Assembly (NCBI GenBank): GCA_034431935.1
Contig: DAOUCU010000096.1
Span: 1-60,467, forward strand
Source of the DNA: JBFMDU01 sp034431935
Lineage (GTDB): Bacteria; Chloroflexota; Dehalococcoidia; GIF9; JBFMDU01
Reading direction: 5' to 3'
DNA length: 60,467 nt
Below the pieces are notes generated by a model, which saw only the letters and a program-made list of their open reading frames with translations, ran no database searches and had not been told where the DNA came from. Made by a program: the position numbers and the translations under genes. This document shows, piece by piece, positions 42,173-51,533 of the stretch (within the stretch, counting starts at the first letter, position 1; every line of letters starts with the position of its first letter).

Positions 42173-42618
42173 CGCTTGGATGCGACCACAGGGGACTGGT
42201 GTTGAAACAGGCGGTGATCAGGCTTCTTGGCGAGATGGGGTATGAGTTCAAAGATTATGGGTCTTTTGACACAGTTTCAGTGGACTATCCGGACATAGCT
42301 GTTCAGGTGGGCCGCGCCGTGGTATCCGGCCTGGCTGATTATGGGGTATTGGTATGCAGTAGCGGGATCGGGATGAGTATTGCCGCCAACAAGGTAAAGG
42401 GAGTGCGGGCGGCCTTGTGCGGCGATATGCTCAGCGCCCGGCGTGCCCGTCTGCATAACGATGCCAACGTGTTGTGCCTTGGTCAGGACATAATCGGGGA
42501 GGGGCTGGCCATGGAGATAGTGAAGACTTTCCTCTCCACCAGTTTTGAGGGGGGACGGCACGCGCGGCGTCTGGGTAAAGTGCAGGAAATCGAAGCCAGT
42601 TTCCTTGACACGGCATAG
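42163..42618 (+). CDS. rpiB: Ribose 5-phosphate isomerase B
   Basis: This 151-residue protein matches RpiB/LacAB: VALGCDHRGLVLKQAV at the start, VLVCSSGIGMSIAANKVKGVRAALC with the active-site Cys, and SARRARLHNDANVLCLGQD. It interconverts ribose 5-phosphate and ribulose 5-phosphate. The start overlaps the tsaC end by 10 bases and has GAGGTGGGAGGC upstream inside tsaC, so translation is likely coupled. Confidence 0.94.
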   Translation: MRVALGCDHRGLVLKQAVIRLLGEMGYEFKDYGSFDTVSVDYPDIAVQVGRAVVSGLADYGVLVCSSGIGMSIAANKVKGVRAALCGDMLSARRARLHNDANVLCLGQDIIGEGLAMEIVKTFLSTSFEGGRHARRLGKVQEIEASFLDTA

Positions 42619-42690
42619 GTGCTATGTTACATTTGAGTTTCAGCTTTGCATAGCTACGGGCGCGAACGTGTTTTATGGGGCTGATTAATA

Positions 42691-44346
42691 GTGAGAAGCG
42701 ACGTTATTAAGAAAGGCCTGGAAAGGGCGCCGCACCGCAGTCTTCTGCACGCGTTGGGCTGTGCCCGGCAGGACTTCTCACGGCCATTTATCGGTATTGT
42801 CAGCAGTTACAGTGAGATTGTCCCCGGGCATATACATCTGGACACAGTGTCTAATGCCGTGAAAGAAGGCGTCAGGGAAGCTGGCGGTGTTCCTTTTGTT
42901 GTGAACACCATCGCGATATGCGATGGTATTGCCATGGGCCATGCCGGAATGAAGTTCAGCCTGCCAAGCCGGGAGCTCATCGCCGATTCAGTTGAGGTGG
43001 TAGTATCGGCGCATGCCTTCGACGGTCTGGTCTTTATCCCGAACTGCGACAAGGTGATACCGGGTATGCTAATGGCGGCGGCGCGGCTGAATATTCCTGC
43101 TATCTTTGTCAGCGGTGGTCCCATGCTGGCCGGACGTCTCGGGGACGGCTCGGTGGTTGACCTTAATTCGGTGTTTGTAGCCGTCGGCAAGGTCAACAAG
43201 GGCGAAATGGATGCTGCGCAGCTGGGTGAGCTGGAAGAGGTGGCCTGCCCCGGCTGCGGCAGTTGCTCCGGCATGTTTACGGCCAATACTATGAACTGCC
43301 TTTCAGAGGTGCTGGGTATGGCATTGCCGGGTAATGGGACGATACCGGCAACCACGTCGAGACGCCTGAAGCTGGCGCACGATGCCGGCAAAAGAATACT
43401 GGACCTGGTGAAGGGCAACATCCGTCCCAGAGACATCATCACACCTGAGGCAATACACAATGCTTTTGTGGTTGATATGGCGCTGGGAGGGAGTACCAAC
43501 TCGGTCCTGCATCTTATTGCCATCGGAAACGAGGCCGGCTTTGCGTTTCCGCTATCAGAAATAAACAAGATAAGTGCTCAGACACCGTACCTGAGCAAGA
43601 TAGCGCCGGCGGGTGAGTATCATGTTGAAGACCTCGACCTGGCTGGTGGTATCCCAGCATTAATGGCTGAGGTGCGGGACCTGTTGAATACCGGTGTCAG
43701 GACAGTTACTGGAACTCTGGCGGATACAATTGGTAATGCGAAAGTGCGTAACCAGCGTGTCATACGTCCTAGGTCGGCCCCGCATTCGAAGACCGGAGGC
43801 CTGGCCATTTTATTCGGCAACCTGGCGCCGGAAGGCGCTGTGGTCAAGGCCGGAGCGGTTGACCAGCGCATGCTCAAACATCGGGGACCGGCGCGGGTTT
43901 TCGACAGTGAAGAAGCGGCCACATCGGCCATAATGAAGGAGAAAATCAAGCCTGGTGATGTGGTGGTCATACGATATGAAGGGCCGAGAGGTGGTCCCGG
44001 TATGAGGGAGATGCTGACCCCGACCTCTCTTTTGACCGGTATGGGTCTTGACAGCACGGTTGCTCTGATAACCGACGGCCGTTTTTCCGGTGCGAGTAAA
44101 GGTGCGGCTATCGGCCACGTGTCTCCTGAAGCCGCGGCTAGCGGGCCGATTGCCGCTCTGCGCGAGGGCGATACTGTGGATATCAACATACCGGAGCGCA
44201 GGCTGGAAGTGGACTTGACCGGGCCGGAGATTAAGAAGCGGCTGGCGGCGATTCCGCCGTTCAAGCCGAAAGTGAAGATGGGATATCTGAAGCGATATGC
44301 GGAGAAAGTGACCTCTGCCAGCACCGGGGCCATTTTCTCGAAGTAA
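42691..44346 (+). CDS. ilvD: Dihydroxy-acid dehydratase
   Basis: The 551-residue enzyme has the iron-sulfur and metal motifs of IlvD: FIPNCDKVIPGMLMA, and CPGCGSCSGMFTANTMNCL near residues 186-204. It dehydrates the dihydroxy acids in valine and isoleucine synthesis. It starts with GTG at 42691 and opens a ten-gene run on the plus strand; ilvB follows after 11 bases. The 72-base gap before it holds a weak GCTATG/CATAGC repeat but no clear attenuator. Confidence 0.97.
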   Translation: MRSDVIKKGLERAPHRSLLHALGCARQDFSRPFIGIVSSYSEIVPGHIHLDTVSNAVKEGVREAGGVPFVVNTIAICDGIAMGHAGMKFSLPSRELIADSVEVVVSAHAFDGLVFIPNCDKVIPGMLMAAARLNIPAIFVSGGPMLAGRLGDGSVVDLNSVFVAVGKVNKGEMDAAQLGELEEVACPGCGSCSGMFTANTMNCLSEVLGMALPGNGTIPATTSRRLKLAHDAGKRILDLVKGNIRPRDIITPEAIHNAFVVDMALGGSTNSVLHLIAIGNEAGFAFPLSEINKISAQTPYLSKIAPAGEYHVEDLDLAGGIPALMAEVRDLLNTGVRTVTGTLADTIGNAKVRNQRVIRPRSAPHSKTGGLAILFGNLAPEGAVVKAGAVDQRMLKHRGPARVFDSEEAATSAIMKEKIKPGDVVVIRYEGPRGGPGMREMLTPTSLLTGMGLDSTVALITDGRFSGASKGAAIGHVSPEAAASGPIAALREGDTVDINIPERRLEVDLTGPEIKKRLAAIPPFKPKVKMGYLKRYAEKVTSASTGAIFSK

Positions 44347-44357
44347 GGTTCGAATGC

Positions 44358-46055
44358 ATGAAAAAGACTGGCGCGGAAATACTGTGTGAAAGCTTGGTAA
44401 GGGAGGGTGTGGAAGTCATCTTCGGCTTTCCCGGTGGGGTGCTCTTGCCGCTTTACGATACGCTCCCGAAATATCCGCAGTTGCGGCATATTCTGGTGCG
44501 TCATGAGCAGGGCGCGGCCCACGCCGCGGATGGATATGCCAGAGTTGCCGGTAAGCCAGGCGTGTGCGTGGCAACTTCGGGCCCCGGTGCAACCAATCTG
44601 GTTACCGGTATTGCCAACGCGTGCCTGGACTCTTCGCCGGTCATTGCCATCACCGGTCAGGTGGCCAGGGCATTTATCGGCAAGGATGCCTTTCAGGAAG
44701 TTGACATTACGGGAATAACCCTGCCGATTACGAAGCACAACTATTCGGTCAGGAAGGCGTCGGATATCGCACGGGTAGTGAAAGAATCGTTTTTTATAGC
44801 CAGAACCGGCCGGCCAGGCCCGGTATTGATAGATATTCCGCGAGATGTCTTTACCGAGAGTGCCGAAGCTCATTACCCGGATAAGGTTAATTTGCCCAGC
44901 TATAAGCCGGTGCTTTATGGCCATCCTACCCAGATTAAGCGTGCGGCGGAGTTGATTAACGGGGCCAGGAAGCCGTTAATCGTGGCCGGGCGCGGCGTCA
45001 TCATTTCGGAGGCATATCAGGAGGTCAGGGAACTGGCGGAGAAAGCCCAGATACCGGTGGTAACGACCCTGCTGGGTATTGGCTGCTTCCCGGAAACACA
45101 CGTCCTGTCTTATGGCATGATCGGCATGCATGGCATGGCATATGCCAATACCGCGGTTGATCAGGCAGATGTGGTGATTGCCATCGGTATGAGATTTGAC
45201 GACCGGGCCACCGGTAAGGTGAGCTCGTTCGCGCCGCGAGCCAGCATCATTCATATTGATATTGACCCGGCCGAGATTGGCAAAAATGTGCGTGTCGACG
45301 TCCCGATTGTTGGCGATGCTAAGAACGTTTTGCAGGCGCTCAACAAGCAGATATCTTCAAGTGATCATGTGGACTGGCTGAAGGAGCTGGACGAATATCG
45401 CACATGCCATCCGTCGATGGACATCCGTGAGACCGATAAGCTTTTGCCGCAGTATGTGATCAGGCAAATATTCGAGGCAACACAGGGTGAAGCCAGAATA
45501 GTGACCGGCGTCGGCCAGCATCAGATGTGGTCGGCCCAGCACTTCTATTACATTAAGCCGAACAGCTTGATATCGTCGGGCGGTCTGGGGACGATGGGTT
45601 TTGAGCTGCCGGCGTCTATGGGTGTCAAGGTCGCGTGTCCTAATGAAACGGTCTGGTGTATCGCCGGCGATGGCGGTTTCCAGATGACGCTTCATGAACT
45701 TGCTACCATCGCCTGCGAAAGAATAGCTGTAAAGATTGCCATAATCAATAACGGTTTCCTGGGCATGGTCAGGCAGTGGCAGGAGCTGTTTTACGGCAAG
45801 CGTTATGTGGCGACACCTCTCTACGGGCCGGACTTTGTCAAGCTGGCCGATGCCTATGGGATTGCTGGCGTGAGGGTCACCGATAAGAAACAGGTATCTG
45901 CGGCGATACATAAGGCTATGGCGCATGATGGGCCGTTTGTCATTGATTTCAGGGTAGAGCCTGAAGAAAACGTTTACCCGATGGTCCCCCCGGGTGCATC
46001 CATCGTCGAATGTATTGAGATGCCCAGGTCGGAAACGGTCGATACCCGCAGATAG
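44358..46055 (+). CDS. ilvB: Acetolactate synthase large subunit
   Basis: This 565-residue thiamine-diphosphate enzyme has the N-terminal FGFPGGVLLPLYD and catalytic Glu in LVRHEQGAAHAADGYAR, and the ThDP motif CIAGDGGFQMTLHELATIACERIAVKIAIINN near residues 430-462. FAD-linked biosynthetic AHAS is supported by the small-subunit gene 28 bases downstream. It makes acetolactate and acetohydroxybutyrate. Confidence 0.97.
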   Translation: MKKTGAEILCESLVREGVEVIFGFPGGVLLPLYDTLPKYPQLRHILVRHEQGAAHAADGYARVAGKPGVCVATSGPGATNLVTGIANACLDSSPVIAITGQVARAFIGKDAFQEVDITGITLPITKHNYSVRKASDIARVVKESFFIARTGRPGPVLIDIPRDVFTESAEAHYPDKVNLPSYKPVLYGHPTQIKRAAELINGARKPLIVAGRGVIISEAYQEVRELAEKAQIPVVTTLLGIGCFPETHVLSYGMIGMHGMAYANTAVDQADVVIAIGMRFDDRATGKVSSFAPRASIIHIDIDPAEIGKNVRVDVPIVGDAKNVLQALNKQISSSDHVDWLKELDEYRTCHPSMDIRETDKLLPQYVIRQIFEATQGEARIVTGVGQHQMWSAQHFYYIKPNSLISSGGLGTMGFELPASMGVKVACPNETVWCIAGDGGFQMTLHELATIACERIAVKIAIINNGFLGMVRQWQELFYGKRYVATPLYGPDFVKLADAYGIAGVRVTDKKQVSAAIHKAMAHDGPFVIDFRVEPEENVYPMVPPGASIVECIEMPRSETVDTRR

Positions 46056-46083
46056 AGCACGGGACGCCAGGAGGATTTTGCAA

Positions 46084-46653
46084 ATGAACGGTCCGTATCA
46101 TACGCTGGTGGCACTGGTCGAAGACCGTCCCGGGGTGCTCAACCGCGTTTCCAGCGTGCTGCGGCGCCGTGATTTCAATATCGAGAGTATCGCCGTGGGG
46201 CGGACTGACCAGCCAGAACTTTCACGTATGACAATCGTGGTTGATGCGGAGTCAGCCAATGTCGAACAGGTAAGGAAGCAACTGTCCAAGCTAATCGATG
46301 TTGTGAAGATCTTCGACATAACCGAGGAGAGCAAGGTTGAGCGCGAGCTGGCTTTGATAAAAGTCAAGACCACACCTGCCACACGGGGCGAAATCATCCA
46401 TATCGTCAATATCTTCCGCGCCAACATCGTTGACGTGGCACCCGATTCGATGATTGTGGAGGTGACCGGTGACGAAGATAAGATTTCGTCTCTTCTGGCG
46501 CTTCTTCAGGGTTTTGGAATCAAAGAGATGGCCAGGACCGGGCGAATAGCAATTACTCGTGGCGGGACAGGCCCGCTTATCGTCGACGAGGAGCCGAAGT
46601 TAATCAGACAGGTAAGAAAGCCGCCGGTTCCGGAGAGTCCGGCGAACTGGTAG
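46084..46653 (+). CDS. ilvN: Acetolactate synthase small (regulatory) subunit
   Basis: From ATG 46084 (AGGAGGATTTTGCAA upstream) the protein has 189 residues. An N-terminal ACT domain (about 3-75: HTLVALVEDRPGVLNRVSSVLRRRDFNIES) binds valine for feedback control, followed by the IlvN/IlvH C-terminal domain (about 85-165). The frame is open further upstream to 45994, but that part lies within ilvB. Confidence 0.95.
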   Translation: MNGPYHTLVALVEDRPGVLNRVSSVLRRRDFNIESIAVGRTDQPELSRMTIVVDAESANVEQVRKQLSKLIDVVKIFDITEESKVERELALIKVKTTPATRGEIIHIVNIFRANIVDVAPDSMIVEVTGDEDKISSLLALLQGFGIKEMARTGRIAITRGGTGPLIVDEEPKLIRQVRKPPVPESPANW

Positions 46654-46760
46654 CACTCAGTCGGGACTGTGTATGACAGGCCGTCTTTCTGCCGCAGCAT
46701 GAGTACAAGACTACCGCTCGCGTGGCGGTTTGCTTGTAAGAATACTGTGAGAGGGTTCAA

Positions 46761-47756
46761 ATGGCTAAAGTTTACTATGACAATGATGCTGACCTGAGCT
46801 TACTTAGAGGCAGGACGGTGGGCATTATCGGGTTCGGAAGCCAGGGGCACGCTCATGCCCAGAACCTGAGGGACAGTGGCTGTCAGGTGCTGGTCGCTGA
46901 AGCGCCGGGGACCGATGGCTGGAAGAACGCCCAGACAGCGGGATTTAAGGTGGCTACTGCGGCTGATACAGCCAGAGAGGCATCGATTATCGTGATGCTT
47001 GTCCCGGATAATCTCCAGCCGGTTATCTACCGTGAGGCGATTGAGAAATCGCTGACTTCGGGGAAGATGTTAATGTTCGCCCACGGCTTCAACATCCACT
47101 TCGGGCAAATTGTGCCGCCGCCGGTGGTGGATGTCACTATGATTGCCCCCAAAGCGCCGGGACGGATGGTTCGAGAGCTTTATACCCAGGGATCGGGAGT
47201 GCCGGCGCTGGTGGCGGTGGAGCGGGATGCTTCGGGCAATGCGAAGGCAATAGCTCTGGCTTATGCCAAAGGTATCGGTACGACACGGGCCGGCGTCATT
47301 GAGACGACCTTCGCTGAGGAAACCGAGACTGACCTCTTTGGAGAACAGGCAGTACTTTGCGGAGGTATTTCGCACCTCATCAGGGCTGGCTTCGATACGC
47401 TGGTTAAAGCCGGCTATCAGCCGGAGATTGCCTACTTTGAGTGCCTGCACGAATGCAAGCTGATTGTTGATCTTATTTATCAGGGCGGCATCAGCTATAT
47501 GCGGGACGTGGTCAGCGATACCGCCGAATACGGTGACTACAGCCGCGGCCCGAGGGTTATTAACGATGAGGTCAAGGCCGAGATGGCCCGGATACTATCG
47601 GAAGTACAGAACGGGACCTTCGCCAGGGAGTGGATACTTGAGAACCAGGCAGGCCGGCCAAATTTCAACATTACCAAGCGTCGGGAAGCGCAGGCTGAGA
47701 TTGAGACTGTCGGCAAGAGACTGAGGGAAATGATGCCCTGGCTGAAAAAAGCTTGA
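46761..47756 (+). CDS. ilvC: Ketol-acid reductoisomerase, class I, with unusual cofactor loop
   Basis: The 331-residue enzyme has GIIGFGSQGHAHAQNLRDSG for the dinucleotide fold and the catalytic-domain motifs AETETDLFGEQ (written EETETDLFGEQ here) and YFECLHECKLIVDLIYQGG. The loop that normally contacts the NADPH 2'-phosphate (GLRxGSxSW) reads AEAPGTDGW (46-54), without the Arg and last Ser and with Glu47 and Asp52, which suggests NADH use. A weak hairpin (46713-46729) lies in the 107-base gap after ilvN, so a separate expression level is possible. Confidence 0.95.
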   Translation: MAKVYYDNDADLSLLRGRTVGIIGFGSQGHAHAQNLRDSGCQVLVAEAPGTDGWKNAQTAGFKVATAADTAREASIIVMLVPDNLQPVIYREAIEKSLTSGKMLMFAHGFNIHFGQIVPPPVVDVTMIAPKAPGRMVRELYTQGSGVPALVAVERDASGNAKAIALAYAKGIGTTRAGVIETTFAEETETDLFGEQAVLCGGISHLIRAGFDTLVKAGYQPEIAYFECLHECKLIVDLIYQGGISYMRDVVSDTAEYGDYSRGPRVINDEVKAEMARILSEVQNGTFAREWILENQAGRPNFNITKRREAQAEIETVGKRLREMMPWLKKA

Positions 47757-47773
47757 GGTGCCTTCGGAGCTGG

Positions 47774-49351
47774 GTGAGACCCTTGGAAAGAGTCATTATC
47801 TTCGACACCACGCTCAGGGATGGAGAGCAGGCGGCGGGCGCCACGCTTAACATCCAGGAGAAACTGGATATCGCCCGTCAGCTTGAGCGTCTTGGCGTGG
47901 ATGTTATCGAAGCGGGTTTTCCCGCTAGTTCTCCCGGGGACTTCGAAGCAGTACGAGCGATCGCGAAAACGGTACGGAAGCCCGTAATCTGCGCGCTTAC
48001 TCATGCCAATGTCAAAGCGATTGAGCGTGCATGGGAGGCGGTTGCGGAAGCAGAGCGTTCACGTATTCATGTGTTCCTTTCATCTTCGGATATCCACATG
48101 AATTACCAGCTCCGCCGGAGCCGGGATGAGGTCCTCGAAATGACGCGGACGGCGGTCGCTCATGCAAAGCGCTATTGCCGTGACGTCGAGTTCTCGCCGA
48201 TGGATGCTACCCGGACCGAGCCGTTGTTCCTGTACAAGGTGGTGGAGGTGGCCATCAGCGCCGGGGCTACCACAGTAAACATACCGGACACGGTCGGATA
48301 CGCCATCCCTGTGGAGTTCGGTAAGTTGATACGCGGCATCATCAAAAACGTGCCGAACGCTCACCGGGCAATAATAAGCGTCCACTGTCATAACGACCTC
48401 GGCATGGCAGTGGCCAACAGTCTGGAGGCGGTACGTCAGGGTGCGAGGCAGGTGGAGTGCACAGTTAACGGCATTGGCGAGCGGGCCGGCAACGCATCGC
48501 TGGAAGAAATCGTCATGGCGATAAAGACGCGGAATGACCTGCTGAGGTTCACTACCGGGGTGAACACCACCGAGATTTACCGTTCCAGCCGCCTTGTCAG
48601 CGACCTTACCGGTTTTGCCGTACAGCCAAACAAGGCGATTGTTGGTGCGAATGCCTTCCGGCATCAGTCCGGCATTCACCAGGACGGTGTCATTAAGAAG
48701 TCCATTACCTACGAGATAATGGACCCCCGCTCAGTCGGTATCCCGGCCAGCAGTCTGGTGCTGGGTAAGCTCAGCGGTCGGCATGCATTCCGCGAGCGGC
48801 TGGCAGAGCTGGGCTACACTCTGCCGGAAGCCGAGTTTGACCGTGCCTTCGACGCCTTCAAACAACTGGCGGACAAGAAGAGGGAAGTCACCGACCGCGA
48901 CATTGAATCTCTGGTGGCCGAAGAGCGGCGTACCTTCACCGAGGTCTACCACCTTGACCATGTCGGAGTTACGTGCGGCAACGCCGCTATTCCGACGGCT
49001 ACGGTCCGACTGATCGGGCCGGGTGGCAAAGTGCTGGCTGACGCCGCGCTGGGTACTGGCCCGGTGGATGCTGTATACAAGGCTATTAATCGCATCGTTG
49101 GGGTTTCCAACAAACTGACAGAATTCAGCGTGAATTCTGTTACGGAAGGTATTGATGCGATTGGCGAGGTGCTGATACGGATTGAGAGCGACGGGGTGAC
49201 ATATACCGGCCGCGGCGCCGCTACGGACATCATTGTGGCCAGCGCCAAGGCCTACATGAACGCGCTCAATCGCCTGCTGGCGGCAAGAAAACTGACAGAG
49301 CAGACGTCGAGGGACAGGTCTGAACGCAAGACCGCGAGGGCCAGAAAGTGA
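47774..49351 (+). CDS. leuA: 2-isopropylmalate synthase
   Basis: The protein (about 525 residues from GTG 47774, which has GGAG four bases upstream) has IIFDTTLRDGEQAAGATLN with the metal-binding Asp, and VHCHNDLGMAVANSLEAV with metal-binding His residues, followed by the C-terminal allosteric domain (about 395-510) that senses leucine. TTG starts at 47753 or 47783 are alternatives. It condenses acetyl-CoA with 2-oxoisovalerate, committing carbon to leucine. Its stop overlaps the mgtC start by four bases. Confidence 0.95.
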   Translation: MRPLERVIIFDTTLRDGEQAAGATLNIQEKLDIARQLERLGVDVIEAGFPASSPGDFEAVRAIAKTVRKPVICALTHANVKAIERAWEAVAEAERSRIHVFLSSSDIHMNYQLRRSRDEVLEMTRTAVAHAKRYCRDVEFSPMDATRTEPLFLYKVVEVAISAGATTVNIPDTVGYAIPVEFGKLIRGIIKNVPNAHRAIISVHCHNDLGMAVANSLEAVRQGARQVECTVNGIGERAGNASLEEIVMAIKTRNDLLRFTTGVNTTEIYRSSRLVSDLTGFAVQPNKAIVGANAFRHQSGIHQDGVIKKSITYEIMDPRSVGIPASSLVLGKLSGRHAFRERLAELGYTLPEAEFDRAFDAFKQLADKKREVTDRDIESLVAEERRTFTEVYHLDHVGVTCGNAAIPTATVRLIGPGGKVLADAALGTGPVDAVYKAINRIVGVSNKLTEFSVNSVTEGIDAIGEVLIRIESDGVTYTGRGAATDIIVASAKAYMNALNRLLAARKLTEQTSRDRSERKTARARK

Positions 49352-49749
49352 ACGCCACCGTGGAAGCAGTCTTGCGGTTGGTGCTGGCTGCGGCCCTCGG
49401 AGCGCTGGTAGGGTTCCAGCGGGAGCATGGGCATAAGCCGGCCGGTTTGCGTACGCACACTGTGGTGAGCGTCGGCGCCTGTCTTTTTTGCCTGGTCTCG
49501 ATCTATGGCTTTGGTGGGTCATCAGACCCATCGCGAGTTGCGGCACAGGTTGTTACCGGTATTGGTTTTATCGGTGCCGGTACGATTCTTTTCCTCAGTC
49601 GACAGCGTACCGTTATCGGGTTGACGACGGCGGCGACGATATGGGCGGTGGCGGCGGTGGGGTTGGCGGTGGGAGCTGGATTGTATGTGCTGGCTGCGGT
49701 CGGAGCGCTCATTGTCTTTGGTGCTCTGTATATTCCTCACCGGTTTTGA
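49348..49749 (+). CDS. MgtC/SapB family membrane protein
   Basis: The 133-residue protein has four hydrophobic segments and the MgtC N-terminal motifs: ALGALVGFQREHGHKPAGLRTHTVVSVGACLF and ARTGIGFIGAGTI-like VVTGIGFIGAGTILF. It lacks the C-terminal soluble domain of Salmonella MgtC and is the short SapB-like form. The family is linked to magnesium limitation, membrane potential and F-ATPase control. It starts with GTG overlapping the leuA stop (GTGA), so it is translationally coupled within leucine genes, an unusual place. Confidence 0.88.
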   Translation: MNATVEAVLRLVLAAALGALVGFQREHGHKPAGLRTHTVVSVGACLFCLVSIYGFGGSSDPSRVAAQVVTGIGFIGAGTILFLSRQRTVIGLTTAATIWAVAAVGLAVGAGLYVLAAVGALIVFGALYIPHRF

Positions 49750-49779
49750 GTTCGTTGATAGCACGCAAGGAGGCGGCTT

Positions 49780-51036
49780 TTGAATCTGGGCGAGAAGATA
49801 CTGGCAGCGCACAGCGGCAAGGCAAAAGTCTCTGCGGGCGATTTTGTTGACGTCCGCGTTGACTTGGTGCTTGCCAATGATATTACGGCGCCGCTGGCAA
49901 TACAGGAGTTTGCGAAGCTGGGGGTGAATAAGGTCTTTGACCCAGACCGCGTGGTGCTGGTACCGGATCACTTCTGCCCAAATAAGGATATCCTCGCGGC
50001 GGAGCAGGCTAAAATGATGCGGGAGTTCGCGCGGAGGCAGGGAGTTCGCTACTACGAAGTGGGCAGGATGGGGATTGAGCACGTTCTTCTGCCGGAGCAG
50101 GGACTGGTGCTGCCCGGTGAAGTAATCGTGGGTGCGGATTCTCACACCTGTACTTATGGTGCGCTCGGGGCTTTTGCTACGGGCATGGGTTCAACCGATA
50201 TCGCCGTAGCAATGGCTACTGGGGAAATCTGGATGAGGGTGCCGCCGGCCATCAAGTTTGTCTATCACGGCAGGCTCAAGAAGTGGGTTGGTGGCAAGGA
50301 CCTGATACTATTCACCATCGGCCAGATTGGTGTTGAGGGCGCAAACTATTCGTCCATGGAATTCGCTGGCGAAGCGGTGGACATGCTCGGAATGGACGGC
50401 CGCTTTACTATGGCTAACATGGCTATCGAGGCCGGGGGCAAAGCCGGTCTTTTCGCCGTAGATGCCAGGACGCTGGAGTACGTTAAGCCGCGGGCGGAGC
50501 GACCGTACAGGGTCTACAAGAGTGATAAGAATGCGGCATATGCGCGGATACTGGAGTGGGATGTTTCGAAACTGGAGCCGCAGGTGGCCTTGCCGCACCT
50601 GCCGTCCAACGTACGGCCGGTCAGCGAGGTGAAAAATGTCGAGGTTGACCAGGTGGTGATTGGGAGCTGTACCAACGGGCGGCTTGATGACCTGCGGGTG
50701 GCGGCGGCGTTGCTGAAAGGTAAACAGGTGAGTCCCAGGGTGCGATGTATCGTGATACCCGGGTCCCAGCAGGTTTACATGCAGGCAATGAAAGAGGGTC
50801 TCCTGGAGATATTCGTTCAGGCTGGCGCGGCGGTGAGCACGCCGACCTGCGGCCCGTGTCTTGGCGGGCATATGGGCATTCTGGCGGCGGGGGAGCGGTG
50901 CTGTTCGACGACCAACCGCAATTTCGTCGGGCGTATGGGGAGTACCAAGTCGGAGGTGTTTCTGGCCGGACCGGCGGTGGTCGCGGCGACCGCGGTGGTT
51001 GGCCGGATTGCCAGCCCGGTGGAGATAGCCAGATGA
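49780..51036 (+). CDS. leuC: 3-isopropylmalate dehydratase large subunit
   Basis: The 418-residue aconitase-family protein carries VGADSHTCTYGALGAFATGMGSTD and the cluster cysteines in VIGSCTNGRLDD and TPTCGPCLGGHMG. It is of the shorter prokaryotic (archaeal-like, HacA/LeuC2) type. It starts with TTG at 49780 after AAGGAGGCGGCTT and overlaps leuD by four bases (ATGA). With LeuD it isomerises isopropylmalate, and may also act on citramalate from CimA. Confidence 0.95.
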   Translation: MNLGEKILAAHSGKAKVSAGDFVDVRVDLVLANDITAPLAIQEFAKLGVNKVFDPDRVVLVPDHFCPNKDILAAEQAKMMREFARRQGVRYYEVGRMGIEHVLLPEQGLVLPGEVIVGADSHTCTYGALGAFATGMGSTDIAVAMATGEIWMRVPPAIKFVYHGRLKKWVGGKDLILFTIGQIGVEGANYSSMEFAGEAVDMLGMDGRFTMANMAIEAGGKAGLFAVDARTLEYVKPRAERPYRVYKSDKNAAYARILEWDVSKLEPQVALPHLPSNVRPVSEVKNVEVDQVVIGSCTNGRLDDLRVAAALLKGKQVSPRVRCIVIPGSQQVYMQAMKEGLLEIFVQAGAAVSTPTCGPCLGGHMGILAAGERCCSTTNRNFVGRMGSTKSEVFLAGPAVVAATAVVGRIASPVEIAR

Positions 51037-51533
51037 AGTTGAAAGGGACCGTCCATAAGTATGGGGACCACATCAATACCGATGTCATCATCCCGGCGCG
51101 TTACCTCAGTTTGAGTGAGGGCTCCGACCTGGCGCGTCATTGCATGGAGGATATCGACGCCGAGTTTGTCAAGCGGGTAAAACCAGGCGACATCATAGTA
51201 GCGGCGGTCAACTTTGGGTGCGGGTCCTCTCGGGAGCATGCGCCGCTGGCAATCAAGGCGTCAGGTATATCGTGTGTTATCGCCGAAAGTTTCGCACGCA
51301 TCTTTTTCCGTAACAGCATTAATACCGGACTGCCTTTGCTGGAGTCGCCGGAGGCAGTAAAGGGGACCAAAAGTGGCGATGTGCTTGAAGTGGAGCTGGA
51401 GACCGGCGAAATCAAGAACCTGACGACCGGCGAGACCTATCACGCCGCTCCATATCCGCCGTTCCTGCTTGACATAATTTCTGCAGGTGGTCTGGTAGAG
51501 TACACCAAGCGTAGACTGGAGAAAAAGAAATGA
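51033..51533 (+). CDS. leuD: 3-isopropylmalate dehydratase small subunit
   Basis: From ATG 51033 the protein has 166 residues: KYGDHINTDVIIPARYL and NFGCGSSREHAPLAIKASGI are the swivel-domain motifs of LeuD. The frame is open upstream within leuC, which is not meaningful. It overlaps leuC at its start and leuB at its end by four bases each, so these three are translationally coupled. Confidence 0.95.
   Translation: MKLKGTVHKYGDHINTDVIIPARYLSLSEGSDLARHCMEDIDAEFVKRVKPGDIIVAAVNFGCGSSREHAPLAIKASGISCVIAESFARIFFRNSINTGLPLLESPEAVKGTKSGDVLEVELETGEIKNLTTGETYHAAPYPPFLLDIISAGGLVEYTKRRLEKKK

Noticed and set aside
43620..44924. 434-codon open frame on the minus strand
   Set aside because: It is antisense across the end of ilvD and start of ilvB, both clear genes; its protein is low in recognisable motifs.
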